Origin: an uncultured Saprospiraceae bacterium
GTDB lineage: Bacteria > Bacteroidota > Bacteroidia > Chitinophagales > Saprospiraceae
DNA length: 32,792 bases
Reading direction: 5' to 3'
NCBI GenBank assembly: GCA_937969415.1
Contig: CALBWK010000066.1
Location: 1 to 32,792 of the forward strand
The notes beneath the pieces are model-generated. The model did no database searches. It saw nothing but the letters and a program-made list of their open reading frames with translations, and had not been told where the DNA came from. The position numbers and the translations under genes are program-made. This document shows, one piece after another, positions 15,902-25,700 of the stretch (its first letter is position 1; each line of letters opens with the position of its first letter).

Positions 15902-16072
15902 TTGAAGATGATAAAGATGTTTATAGTAAGCCTGCTAGGTGTTCGTACGATCCTTATAGTGGAGAATGGTCTCAAAATAACAACACAGAAATTTGAATTT
16001 CGCCAATTTATTATTCAATAATTTTTATAGAATTATGCTAAAATTTTTCTGTACTTTATTTATGTATTTTTT

Positions 16073-16996
16073 TTGTTTCATTCTGTAATCGCCCAAGAAG
16101 CCATAGAGTGTAATTTGTCTTTTAGTAAATTCGATTATCTAATTCATGAAATAAAAGATACAACTGAAGCATTAATTGTTCTTGAAGATTGCGGGAATTG
16201 TCAAGAGTTTAAGTCAGTTTACAGACATCAGTTTGCTTCCAGGCCATATTTTGAAAGAGGTTTGCTAGAGTTGGCTAAGACGGAACTTATTTATGCTGTG
16301 GAGAAAGGCTTGTTCTTAGATTATTCGGACTCAGCAAGTTTTTGGGAGCTGTTCAGAGAAATAAGTGCTAGCTATGGTTCTGAGTTTGCTATGAAATTAG
16401 TTATAGTCCAGGAAGATAAACTTGCCTCGATGTCTTCTGAGAACCTAGAAATCAGACAGAAATTATTGTCCATTCATAATAGAGACCAAAGGTTAAGAAG
16501 TAAACCAAAATATAACGAGGCAAGTGCTTATGAGTTTATATATAAATTGTATGGTGATCGGGAGGATGATGAAGCTATCCACCGAAAAAAAATAGAATTG
16601 GCAAGAGAATTCACTATCAAGGATTCTCTAGTATTATTAGAATTTGTTGACATTTCAGATAGTCTGGGTTACGTCCCAAATCCTAATGACCTTATGTTTA
16701 ATGATATTTCTACATTGATGAGTCATACATCTCATATGCTTTTTGATGGAATTGATGACTTATATTATAAGTCCGTTATCAAAGGAACAATTTCTCCAAG
16801 GTTTTATGCGTGGTATAAAGGATATTATGAAGAGTACTTTGGGGATGGTAAGACTTTTAGTTATTACTATACGCATGGGGAAAATATGTTTGCAGATTCG
16901 ACACAAGAGGAGATTGATACTATTAATTCTAAAAGAGCTACCATTGGACTTCCATTTTTGCCGTTTAATATTTTTAGTGAGGGTGGCATAAGATGA
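16073..16996 (+). CDS. Secreted protein of unknown function with signal peptide out of frame
   Basis: The mature part (about 300 residues, starting ...VIAQEAIECNLSF) is intact and has a DQRLR motif and a C-terminal ISPRFYAWYKGY...RATIGLPFLPF region; I do not recognise the family with confidence (a DUF6624-like DQ-x-R pattern is possible). No ATG exists in frame near the N-terminus; TTG at 16073 is the only nearby start. In the next frame an ATG at 16035 encodes MLKFFCTLFMYFF, an ideal signal-peptide start. One extra T in the run of eight T at 16067-16074 would join it to LFHSVIAQ|EAIEC, giving a normal Sec signal. The gene is therefore either off by a slippage event, mutated, or mis-sequenced. 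It lies inside the insert between the duplicated sequences and is AT-rich. Confidence 0.55.
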   Translation: MFHSVIAQEAIECNLSFSKFDYLIHEIKDTTEALIVLEDCGNCQEFKSVYRHQFASRPYFERGLLELAKTELIYAVEKGLFLDYSDSASFWELFREISASYGSEFAMKLVIVQEDKLASMSSENLEIRQKLLSIHNRDQRLRSKPKYNEASAYEFIYKLYGDREDDEAIHRKKIELAREFTIKDSLVLLEFVDISDSLGYVPNPNDLMFNDISTLMSHTSHMLFDGIDDLYYKSVIKGTISPRFYAWYKGYYEEYFGDGKTFSYYYTHGENMFADSTQEEIDTINSKRATIGLPFLPFNIFSEGGIR

Positions 16997-17000
16997 TTCG

Positions 17001-17266
17001 AAGTTAGTGATTCTGTAGGCAAAGGCATTCTTTGTAACTTAACGGGCTACTGATGAAAGCAACCCAAAAAGATCTCAAGCCCGCTCTCGACTGGTTTAAG
17101 TCCAAAGACTGGAAAGCCTTTCCATTTCAAAAAGAAACGTGGAAGGCCTTTCTAGACGGCTATTCTGGTGTCGTCAATGCACCCACAGGCAGTGGCAAGA
17201 CCTATGCCCTTTATCTCGGCGCACTGATGACCGCTCTCCGTCAAGACCAGCTACCCAAGAAAGGTC
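17001..17266. repeat. Right copy of the ~265-bp duplicated sequence
   Basis: The partner of 15020-15284. It starts at AAGTTAGTGATTCTG, which is the 5' coding end of the FemAB-like gene in reverse, although that gene is not present here, and runs into the intact helicase gene. The orphan FemAB 5' piece shows that the insert was placed into, or duplicated from, a FemAB-helicase divergent junction. Confidence 0.85.
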
Positions 17267-19494
17267 CGTATATCATTTGGGTGACCCCTATACGTGCACT
17301 GGCCAAGGAAATCAAGATCTCCATAGACAAAGCGAATAAAGGAATGGGTTTAGATTGGGTAACGGCCATCCGATCGGGAGACACCACGACGACCCAGCGC
17401 AAAAAGCAACTGACGCATCCCCCAGAAGTATTTATTACGACACCAGAGAGCCTTCACGTCATATTAGCAAGCAAGAGCTATGCAAAGTTCTATACAGGAA
17501 TCCAAGCCATTATCGTTGACGAGTGGCACGAGCTGATGGGCAGCAAGAGAGGCGTGCAGACTCAGTTGGCTATATCTCGATTTAGAGGACTCAACCCAGG
17601 CTTACGCGTATGGGGAATTTCTGCGACGATAGGCAATCTAGATGAAGCTGTCGATGTCTTGCTAGGAGAGCAGGAAGAGAGGCGCAAGCTCATCATCTCG
17701 GACGTCAAAAAGAAAACTAAAGTCATTTCTATTTTTCCCGATAATGTGGAGGAATATTCTTGGGCAGGTCACTTAGGACTAAAGCTAGCGGAGAAGGTCC
17801 TGCCGATTATATATAAGAGTAAGACGACTCTCATCTTTGTTAATACAAGAGCCAAATGTGAGCTGTGGTATCACCGATTATTAGAGTTGGATCCTAGCTT
17901 GGCAGGCGATATGGCCATGCATCACGGGTCTATTGCTAGAAATCTAAGAGAGTGGGTAGAAGAGGCGTTGTATGAGGGTCGTTTGTCAGTGGTGGTATCG
18001 ACTTCTAGTCTAGACCTTGGCGTTGATTTCAGGCCAGTGGAGACCATCATACAGATCGGAAGTACCAAGAGTGTCTCAAGATTTATGCAGCGCGCGGGGA
18101 GGAGTGGGCACTCTCCAGGTGCACTGAGTACGATTTATTTCTTGCCGACGCATGCTCTTGAGTTAGTCGAGTCGGCGGCCTTACGTGCAGCTGTACAAGA
18201 GAAGAACGTCGAGCAAAGAATACCCTATATCAGATCCTGGGATGTACTGATTCAATATCTAATGACTCTCGCCGTTTCTGACGGGTTCGACCCAAAAGTG
18301 ATTTTTGAGGAGGTCGTCAGAACCCACTGTTATAGGAGTATGACACAAGAAGACTGGGATAAGATATTACACTTCTTAGTCTATGGATCTCAGTCGCTAA
18401 AGGCCTATGACGAATATGCCAAGGTCATTGTAGAACAGGGTATCTATAAAGTTGTCAATAGACGCATAGCCCAACGCCATCGACTCAGTATCGGCACCAT
18501 TACAAGTGAGGCAATGCTCCAAGTGAAGTACTTAAGAGGTAAGCGCATAGGAGTGGTGGAGGAATGGTTTGCTTCGCAGCTGAGCGCAGGAGATAGCTTC
18601 TGGTTTGCGGGACGATCCTTGGAGTTTGTAAGGCTCAAGGATATGACTTTGCTCGTTAGAAATAGTCAGAAAAAGAATAAGCGTATCCCTTCATATCTCG
18701 GCGGACGTATGCCGCTTAGTACCGAGATGTCGTCTGTTCTGAGAAACAAACTCTATGAATATGACACTCTCGATAGGGCACAATTAGATGAGGAACTGAT
18801 TCAATTGGCGCCGCTTCTAGATTTGCAAAACGCGTTAAGTGTATTGCCATCGGCTTCAGATTTTCTTGTGGAATACATAGAGAGTAAGGAGGGTTATCAT
18901 TTACTGATGTATCCGTTTGAAGGACGGTTTGTCCACGAGGGTATGGGTGCTCTTATTGCCCAACGACTGGCAAGGAAGATACCCATCTCTTTTTCTATTG
19001 GGATGAACGACTATGGCTTTGAACTACTATCAGATAAGAAGATAGATCTATATAAATATCTCACCAAGGATCTTTTCTCATCTAAGGATATTAGCAAGGA
19101 TATACAAGCTAGTATCAATGCTGCTGAGCTGGCTAGACGCCGATTCAGAGACATCGCGAGGATCTCAGGTCTCATCTTTCAGGGCTTTCCTGGCAAAGCC
19201 AAAAAGGACAGGCATCTTCAAGCTTCTTCTTCCTTGCTCTTTGAGGTATTTAAAGATTATGAACCAGAAAATCTCTTATTCTTACAGACTTTTGAAGAGG
19301 TAATGACCTTTCAACTAGAAGAGGCTAGAATGGTCAGAGCTCTTGAACGTATACAATCGCAGCAAATTATTATACAATATCTCAAGAGACCTTCTCCTTT
19401 GTCTTTTCCTATTATGGTAGACCGACTCAGAGAGAAGATGACCAGCGAAAAGCTAGAAGACCGTATAGCCAAAATGAAAGTAGGGTTGTTATAA
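17053..19494 (+). CDS. Lhr-like (ligase-associated) DNA DExH-box helicase
   Basis: An 813-residue superfamily 2 DNA helicase. In order: Q-motif region FPFQKETW (23-30), Walker A APTGSGKT (43-50), motif Ia TPIRALAKEI (78-87), the TTPES element (129-133), DExH box DEWH (156-159), motif III SATIGN (190-195), then the second RecA domain with FVNTRAK, STSSLDLGVDF and QRAGRSGH (motif VI). A C-terminal winged-helix/Lhr core region follows (about 400-800). This fits the bacterial Lhr group called ligase-associated DExH helicase, which normally sits with an ATP-dependent DNA ligase, an MBL-fold exonuclease and a phosphoesterase in a repair cluster; none of these is adjacent here. The ATG at 17053 is preceded only by the duplicated sequence, so its promoter must lie in the repeat or in the insert. 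Confidence 0.9.
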   Translation: MKATQKDLKPALDWFKSKDWKAFPFQKETWKAFLDGYSGVVNAPTGSGKTYALYLGALMTALRQDQLPKKGPYIIWVTPIRALAKEIKISIDKANKGMGLDWVTAIRSGDTTTTQRKKQLTHPPEVFITTPESLHVILASKSYAKFYTGIQAIIVDEWHELMGSKRGVQTQLAISRFRGLNPGLRVWGISATIGNLDEAVDVLLGEQEERRKLIISDVKKKTKVISIFPDNVEEYSWAGHLGLKLAEKVLPIIYKSKTTLIFVNTRAKCELWYHRLLELDPSLAGDMAMHHGSIARNLREWVEEALYEGRLSVVVSTSSLDLGVDFRPVETIIQIGSTKSVSRFMQRAGRSGHSPGALSTIYFLPTHALELVESAALRAAVQEKNVEQRIPYIRSWDVLIQYLMTLAVSDGFDPKVIFEEVVRTHCYRSMTQEDWDKILHFLVYGSQSLKAYDEYAKVIVEQGIYKVVNRRIAQRHRLSIGTITSEAMLQVKYLRGKRIGVVEEWFASQLSAGDSFWFAGRSLEFVRLKDMTLLVRNSQKKNKRIPSYLGGRMPLSTEMSSVLRNKLYEYDTLDRAQLDEELIQLAPLLDLQNALSVLPSASDFLVEYIESKEGYHLLMYPFEGRFVHEGMGALIAQRLARKIPISFSIGMNDYGFELLSDKKIDLYKYLTKDLFSSKDISKDIQASINAAELARRRFRDIARISGLIFQGFPGKAKKDRHLQASSSLLFEVFKDYEPENLLFLQTFEEVMTFQLEEARMVRALERIQSQQIIIQYLKRPSPLSFPIMVDRLREKMTSEKLEDRIAKMKVGLL

Positions 19495-19786
19495 GTCTGT
19501 CTATACCCACTATTTGCTCTAAGTGTATGTATACGATTCCCAGATATGCCTTTTTAATCCTATCTAAATTATTCTGTAAATCACTATACAGTGGCACCAT
19601 CTAACGAAAATAAACCTAATATTTTATGACATTTTCGTAGTGGCTAAGCCTTGTTTTATTGTCTATATAGGGTGGGCCTTCCCTGTAAAATAGGAAGCTC
19701 TGCCCGTATGTAAAGGAAATCAGTCTTTTACATATGCTGATAATTTTAATAACATTTTGATAGTATATCAAAGTAACTCAAGTTTA
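19495..19786. other. Intergenic leader of the giant secreted-protein gene, with two hairpins
   Basis: No gene is seen. A hairpin at 19674-19705 pairs GGGC-CTTCC with GGAAG-(ctct)-GCCC around a 10-base loop, leaving a 4-base bulge. A second, weaker one (about 19710-19732) pairs GTAAA with TTTAC. Neither is followed by a T run, so they look more like 5' UTR structure than terminators. No known riboswitch core was recognised. Confidence 0.3.
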
Positions 19787-22700
19787 ATGTTTAACACCCT
19801 TCGATTTGGAATCCCCTTTTCCACTAATTCCACCTTTTCCAGAAGCTATTTGACGGTTTTTACGTGTTTGATGATGCTTTTTGTGACTCACCAACAAGCT
19901 GATGCGCAAGCAAATTTGGTTTTCTCTCAGGAGAGAGGATTTAGTGATGCCCCATTTAACCTAACTATTACTCCAGAAGATCCCTCTGTTACCATCAGGT
20001 ACACCTTAGATGGAGAAGAGCCCTCTACGACATTTGGTAGAATCTACAATGGCAGTATACCTATACAGACGACGACAGTCTTGAGAGCTATAGGTTATCT
20101 TAATGGAGTAGACACTTCCAAAGTCTATACCCATACGTACCTATTCTTAGACGATGTGATAGAGCAACCAGAGAATATATCTGGATGGCCTAATAACACC
20201 TATAGTCTAGGTGGAAGTGGTACTGCTAGACACGATTATGAAATGGATCCGGCTATTGTAAATTCATCTCAATACAGAGCTGATTTGATGCAAGGACTCA
20301 GGGATATTCCAAGTATGTCTATCGTAATGCCCCAAGATGATTTCTGGGAAATCTATGATGGCGAAGCGGAGAGAAAAATGTCTGTGGAGTTGCTTTACGC
20401 AGATGATGCATCTAAGAACGAGCAAGAAGATGGTGGTATAGAACCCCATAGTCATAATAGATTGAAGAGATCCATGAGATTGTCTTTTAAAGAAGAATAT
20501 GGCGCCAAGGACTGGGATTCGGATATCTTCAGAAATGCTGCCGTGGGTTCTGAGAGTGCTGCCAAGTCTTTTGATAGAATGGTGCTTAGAGGCGGCAATA
20601 ACCGTGCTTGGTCAAGAAACTGGAATGAAGATAGGACAGCCTTCACAAGAGATGAATGGTACAGACAATCACAGATCGCAGCTTCTGGTATAGGTTCTCA
20701 TGGAACTTTTGTGCACTTATATGTCAATGGTTTATACTGGGGTTTATATAATCCAGTGGAGCGCCCTGATGATCATTTCACTTCTGAGTATCTCGGTGGA
20801 GAAAATGAAGACTGGTTTGCAATCAGTCACGGAGGAAGTAGAGGGGGCGACAACAGCCGTTATAATTTTTTAGTGAATGATGTCATCAATAGAAACTTAT
20901 CAAGTAACGCCAATTACGAACTCTTAAAATCCTACTTAGATGTAGATCACTTCAGTGATTATCTTTTGGTAACGTGGATGACGGGAATGACGGATTGGCC
21001 TAATAATAACTGGTGGGGAGGTAATAGAAACAACCCTGCTGGTCCTTTTATGCATTTTGGTTGGGATTGTGAATGGGCTTGGGATACATCGAGAGGATCT
21101 AGCAATGGTGCTTGGGTGCATCCGGATTTCAGAAGAAACGATACAGGAGGACGTAATGCTGCGCTCATATTTAACAAGGCCAAGAGCAGTGATGAGTTCA
21201 TGATGTCATTTGTAGATCGTGTATATAAGCTGTGCTTCAATGATGGAGCGATGACAGATGCTAACTCAAGAGAAAGATGGAATGCACTTAATAATGAAAT
21301 TGAGAATGCGGTAGTGGCAGAGTCAGCACGATGGGGTGACTCACTGGAAGATGGAGAGACGAGGACAAGAGATGAGCACTGGCGAGCTGAGGTCAATAGA
21401 CTAGACGGATTGATGAATGGAAATGTACAGCGATTGATGAATGCCTTACGTAATGAAGGCTATTATCCATCCATAGATCCACCACTTTTTGAAAACAACA
21501 ATAGAGCAATAGAAGTCTCGGAAGTTTCGGTTTCCAATGGCTACAGTATCGACTTAGTTAATCCTAATTCCACTGGCGACATCTACTACACGACAAATGG
21601 TGTGGACCCACGTCAAGCAGGTGGAAATGTAGATCCATCTGCACAGATTTTTTCTGGAAATGACTTAGTCATCAATGGTTCCACAACCCTATTAGCCAGA
21701 GTAAGACAAGGTGGCGTATGGAGTGCCTTGCACTGTCTGAATTTAATTGGAAACGAAGATTTAAGTCCTCTAAAGATTACAGAGATAATGTATAACCCAG
21801 GAGACCTTGGACTTGTAGATGGCGATGAGTTTGAGTTTTTGGAAATTAAAAATACCAGCACAAATCGTTCATTAGACCTTAGTGGATTACAGATTACGGA
21901 TGGCGTAGATTTTGTTTTCCCTACAGGTACAACTATGGGTCCACAGAGCTTTATAGTCCTAGCGGCCAATGCTCAAGCGCTTACAGAAAAATGTCCAGGC
22001 GTCAATGTCTTCGGTGAGTATGAAGGCAAGTTAAGTAATGGAGGCGAACGGATAGATTTTGCGACTTTTCAAGGGGATACGATTATCAGAGTAGAGTATG
22101 ATGATGCGGCACCTTGGGATTCTGCAGCTGATGGAGATGGCTATTCCCTAGTGCCTATTGATGTCAATCCACAAGGCAATCAAGATAATGCCTCTTTGTG
22201 GAAATTATCTTTTAACAATACCTGTGGATCACCTGGAGCAGATGATGCTGCAGAAGACGATTGTGAGAACTACTCATTTGAGGCTATAAGCGATTTTAAT
22301 AACCTCAATGTTGCTGGTTTTGTCCCTGCCTATATAGACAATACACGCGGTGCTCTAGCTGTTAATGCGGCACAATTTCCAGATCAATTTGCAGCGGCCA
22401 CGCTTACCTTCCAAGGACAAGCTGGTACTTATGACTTTGTGCTGAGCACTATGGCAGAGACAGATGGAGAGAGTACCTACAGGATAGCCATTAATGGCAG
22501 TAGACTGTCAGAGACCTTTACTAATCCAGTTATCTTCGGAACAGGAACTCCAGAATATGCAGCCTTTACTAATACCTGGGAGGCCATTAATTTGTCACCG
22601 GGCGATCAGATACGCATAGAGTTTAATTCTGCTTCTAACGGTTTAGTAGCTGAAGGAAGTGGTTTCGGATTTGCAAGGGGCAGATGGACAGGTCTAGAAT

Positions 22701-25700
22701 TGATTTGTGGTGATGCAGCAGCTTGCGATGCCAGCCTCATAGGACAAGCTTGTAATGACGGTGATAACTGTACTACAGGTGATAGATATGATGCCAACTG
22801 TAATTGTGTAGGTACCTTCCAAGATTCAGATAACGACGGCGTATGTAATGCTGAGGACCAGTGTCCTGCCTTAGATGATAGTCTCATAGGTAGAGCCTGT
22901 GATGATGGCAATCCTTGTACAACTAATGATGTCTATACCTCTAACTGTGCTTGTGAAGGAACAATACAGTCAGGAGAGTCAACAGTAGAATTGTCACCTA
23001 TCGATGATGCCTACCTTCAAGGAACAACTAGATTTAACAACGATATATTGAGAGTTGAGTCAGGCAATAGAGTGTCCTACTTGAAATTTAATGTTCCAAG
23101 CAACGGTACAATTCTTAGTGCTCAGTTAGAGTTGACTGTTTCTTCTGACGCAGGTTCTGGTCAGATAATCGCTTCTAGAGGTTCTTCTAATAACTGGACA
23201 GAGAACAATTTGTCTACGAGTAACAGACCAAGTGAAGCGATACTCTTAGGGAGTAGAAATAATACATTCTCTGCAGGTCAGTCCTATACTTGGGTGCTAA
23301 ACACATCACAGATTTCAGCTGGACAGACAACGCTGATCGTTAGACATATAAGTGGTAATGATGTTTCTTTTCAATCTAGTGAAGCGACAAATGCTTCTGT
23401 TAGACCTCGATTGATATTGACTTATGCCTCAGGAGGAGGCAGCAGTAACGCAGGTTCAGCCTGCGATGATGGTGATCCTTGTACAATTAATGATACAGTT
23501 GATGATAACTGTAATTGTGTAGGTGTATTCCAAGATTCAGATAATGATGGCATCTGTGATGCTGAAGATGATTGTAATGGCAGTCAGGTAGGCCAGGCCT
23601 GTAATGACAACGATCCTTGTACAATTAATGATCGATTTGATTCCAATTGTAATTGTGTAGGTGTATTCCAAGATTCAGACAATGATGGCATCTGTGATGC
23701 TGAAGACGATTGTAATGGCAGTCAAGTAGGCCAGGCCTGTAATGACAACGATCCTTGTACGGTTAATGATCGATTTGATTCCAATTGTGATTGTGTAGGT
23801 GTATTCCAAGATTCAGATAGTGATGGGATTTGTGATGCAGAAGACGATTGCGATAGCAGTCAGGTGGGACGATCTTGTAATGACAACGATCCTTGTACAA
23901 TCAATGATAGAATAGATAGCGACTGTAATTGTGTAGGTGTATTCCAAGATTCAGATAATGATGGTATCTGTGATGCTGAAGACGATTGTGATAGCAGTCA
24001 GATAGGTCAATCTTGTAATGATGGCGATGTATGTACAGTTAATGATAGAATAGATAGTGACTGTAATTGTGTAGGTGTATTCCAAGATTCAGATAATGAT
24101 GGCATTTGTGATGCTGAAGATGATTGCGATAGCAGTCAGATAGGTCAATCTTGTAATGATGGCGATGTATGTACAGTTAATGATAGAATAGATAGTGACT
24201 GTAATTGTGTCGGTGTCTTTGCAGATTCTGACAACGATGGCGTCTGTGATGCTGATGATTTATGTGCTGGATTTGATGATGCTCTCATAGGCACTGCCTG
24301 TAATGATGGTGACGCTTGTACGACTGGCGAAATGTGGACAAGTGCTTGTAACTGCGAAGGTGGACAAGTTGTAGATGTAGATAATGATGGATATTGTGCG
24401 GCAGAAGATGCTGATGATAATGATCCTTGTGTGCCTGACAATAGTGATAGTCAATGTAATACCAACCCTGACATTGAGTGTTCTGTAATGGCTTCTACTA
24501 GCTTTGAAAACGGAAATATGGGTGTCTGGATTGATGGTGGAACCTCAGCTAGATTGCTCAATTCTGCAAGCTTTGCCAATACGGGAAATTCAAGTTTCTA
24601 TGTTCAAGGTAATGCGGGTGTCGGTTCGAGTTTGTATACAGGAGAATTGGATTTGCAATCTGCTGTCTCTGCAACAATAGAATTCAACTTACTGCCATAT
24701 GCAGTTGAGTCAGGCGATAGTTTCGTCTTAGAAGTCTCTACAGGAGGTAGTTACACAGTTTATAGATCTTTCAGTGAAGGAACTGATTTTGACAACCAAA
24801 CCAGAAAGTCATTTAGAATTAATATATCAGATGTAGATTTTTCAAACGCAACTTCGTTTAGATTAAGATCTACATCTAATGACATAGCAGATTATTTCAT
24901 CTTCGATGATGTAGTCATTGAGACTTGTGTTGATAGCTCAGATCAAGGTGACACAGGAAATGGTGGTGGTACTACAGACACTGCTTGCCAGGCGTTATCT
25001 ACAGATGGATTTGAGTCAGGAAATATGGGCATATGGATAGATGGAGGCGCTTCTGCAAGTATATTGTCTAGTGCTTCATTTGCAACGACTGGTAATTATT
25101 CTTTCTATGTACAAGGGAATCAAGGTCAAGCGTCTAGTTTATATTCTAGGCCGCAAGATTATTCCAGCTACGAGAGCCTAAATATTGATTTTAGCTATTA
25201 CGCTTATGCAGTAGAATTTAATGACAGTTTTGTTGTAGAGATTGATAATGGCAACGGCAATTATGCGCAAGTCGCTTCTTTTGTTTTTGGACAAGATTTC
25301 CAAAACTTTGATAGAAAGATGGCTTCAGTTGCTGTAACCAATCTTAATTTGTCTAACACTGTTTCCGTTAGAATCAGATCGACAGCCACAGATGTAGCTG
25401 ATTACTTTATACTAGATGATATCGTCATAGAAGGTTGTGGACAAAAAGATGCCAATTGTACGCCAGGAGCAAGTTGTCAACCTAGTGATGCTTGTTATGT
25501 ATCAGGACAATATGATGCGAACTGTAACTGCATAGGTAATCAGATAATAGATGCCGATGGTGATGGATACTGTGCAGCAGAAGATACAGACGATAATGAC
25601 CCTTGTGTACCTGACGGTAGTAGCTGTGGGGGTTCTAGTGAGGACTGTCAAGAGATTTCTAGTGTTGGATTTGAAAATGGAATGTTGGGCATCTGGAATG

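Noticed and set aside
16743-16991. 82-codon frame within the secreted gene at 16073
   Set aside because: A shifted reading of the same sequence with no signal or domain, whereas the main frame is continuous and coherent.
15020-17266. Composite transposon or insertion sequence
   Set aside because: No transposase, no terminal inverted repeats, and the ~265-bp direct repeats are fragments of neighbouring genes.
20936-21396. Minus-strand reading frames inside the giant gene
   Set aside because: They are shadows of the plus-strand coding sequence, low in complexity, with no domain or plausible start context.
23519-24346. CRISPR-like regular repeats
   Set aside because: The period is a constant 138 bp with no unique spacers, and the repeats are in frame within a coding sequence.
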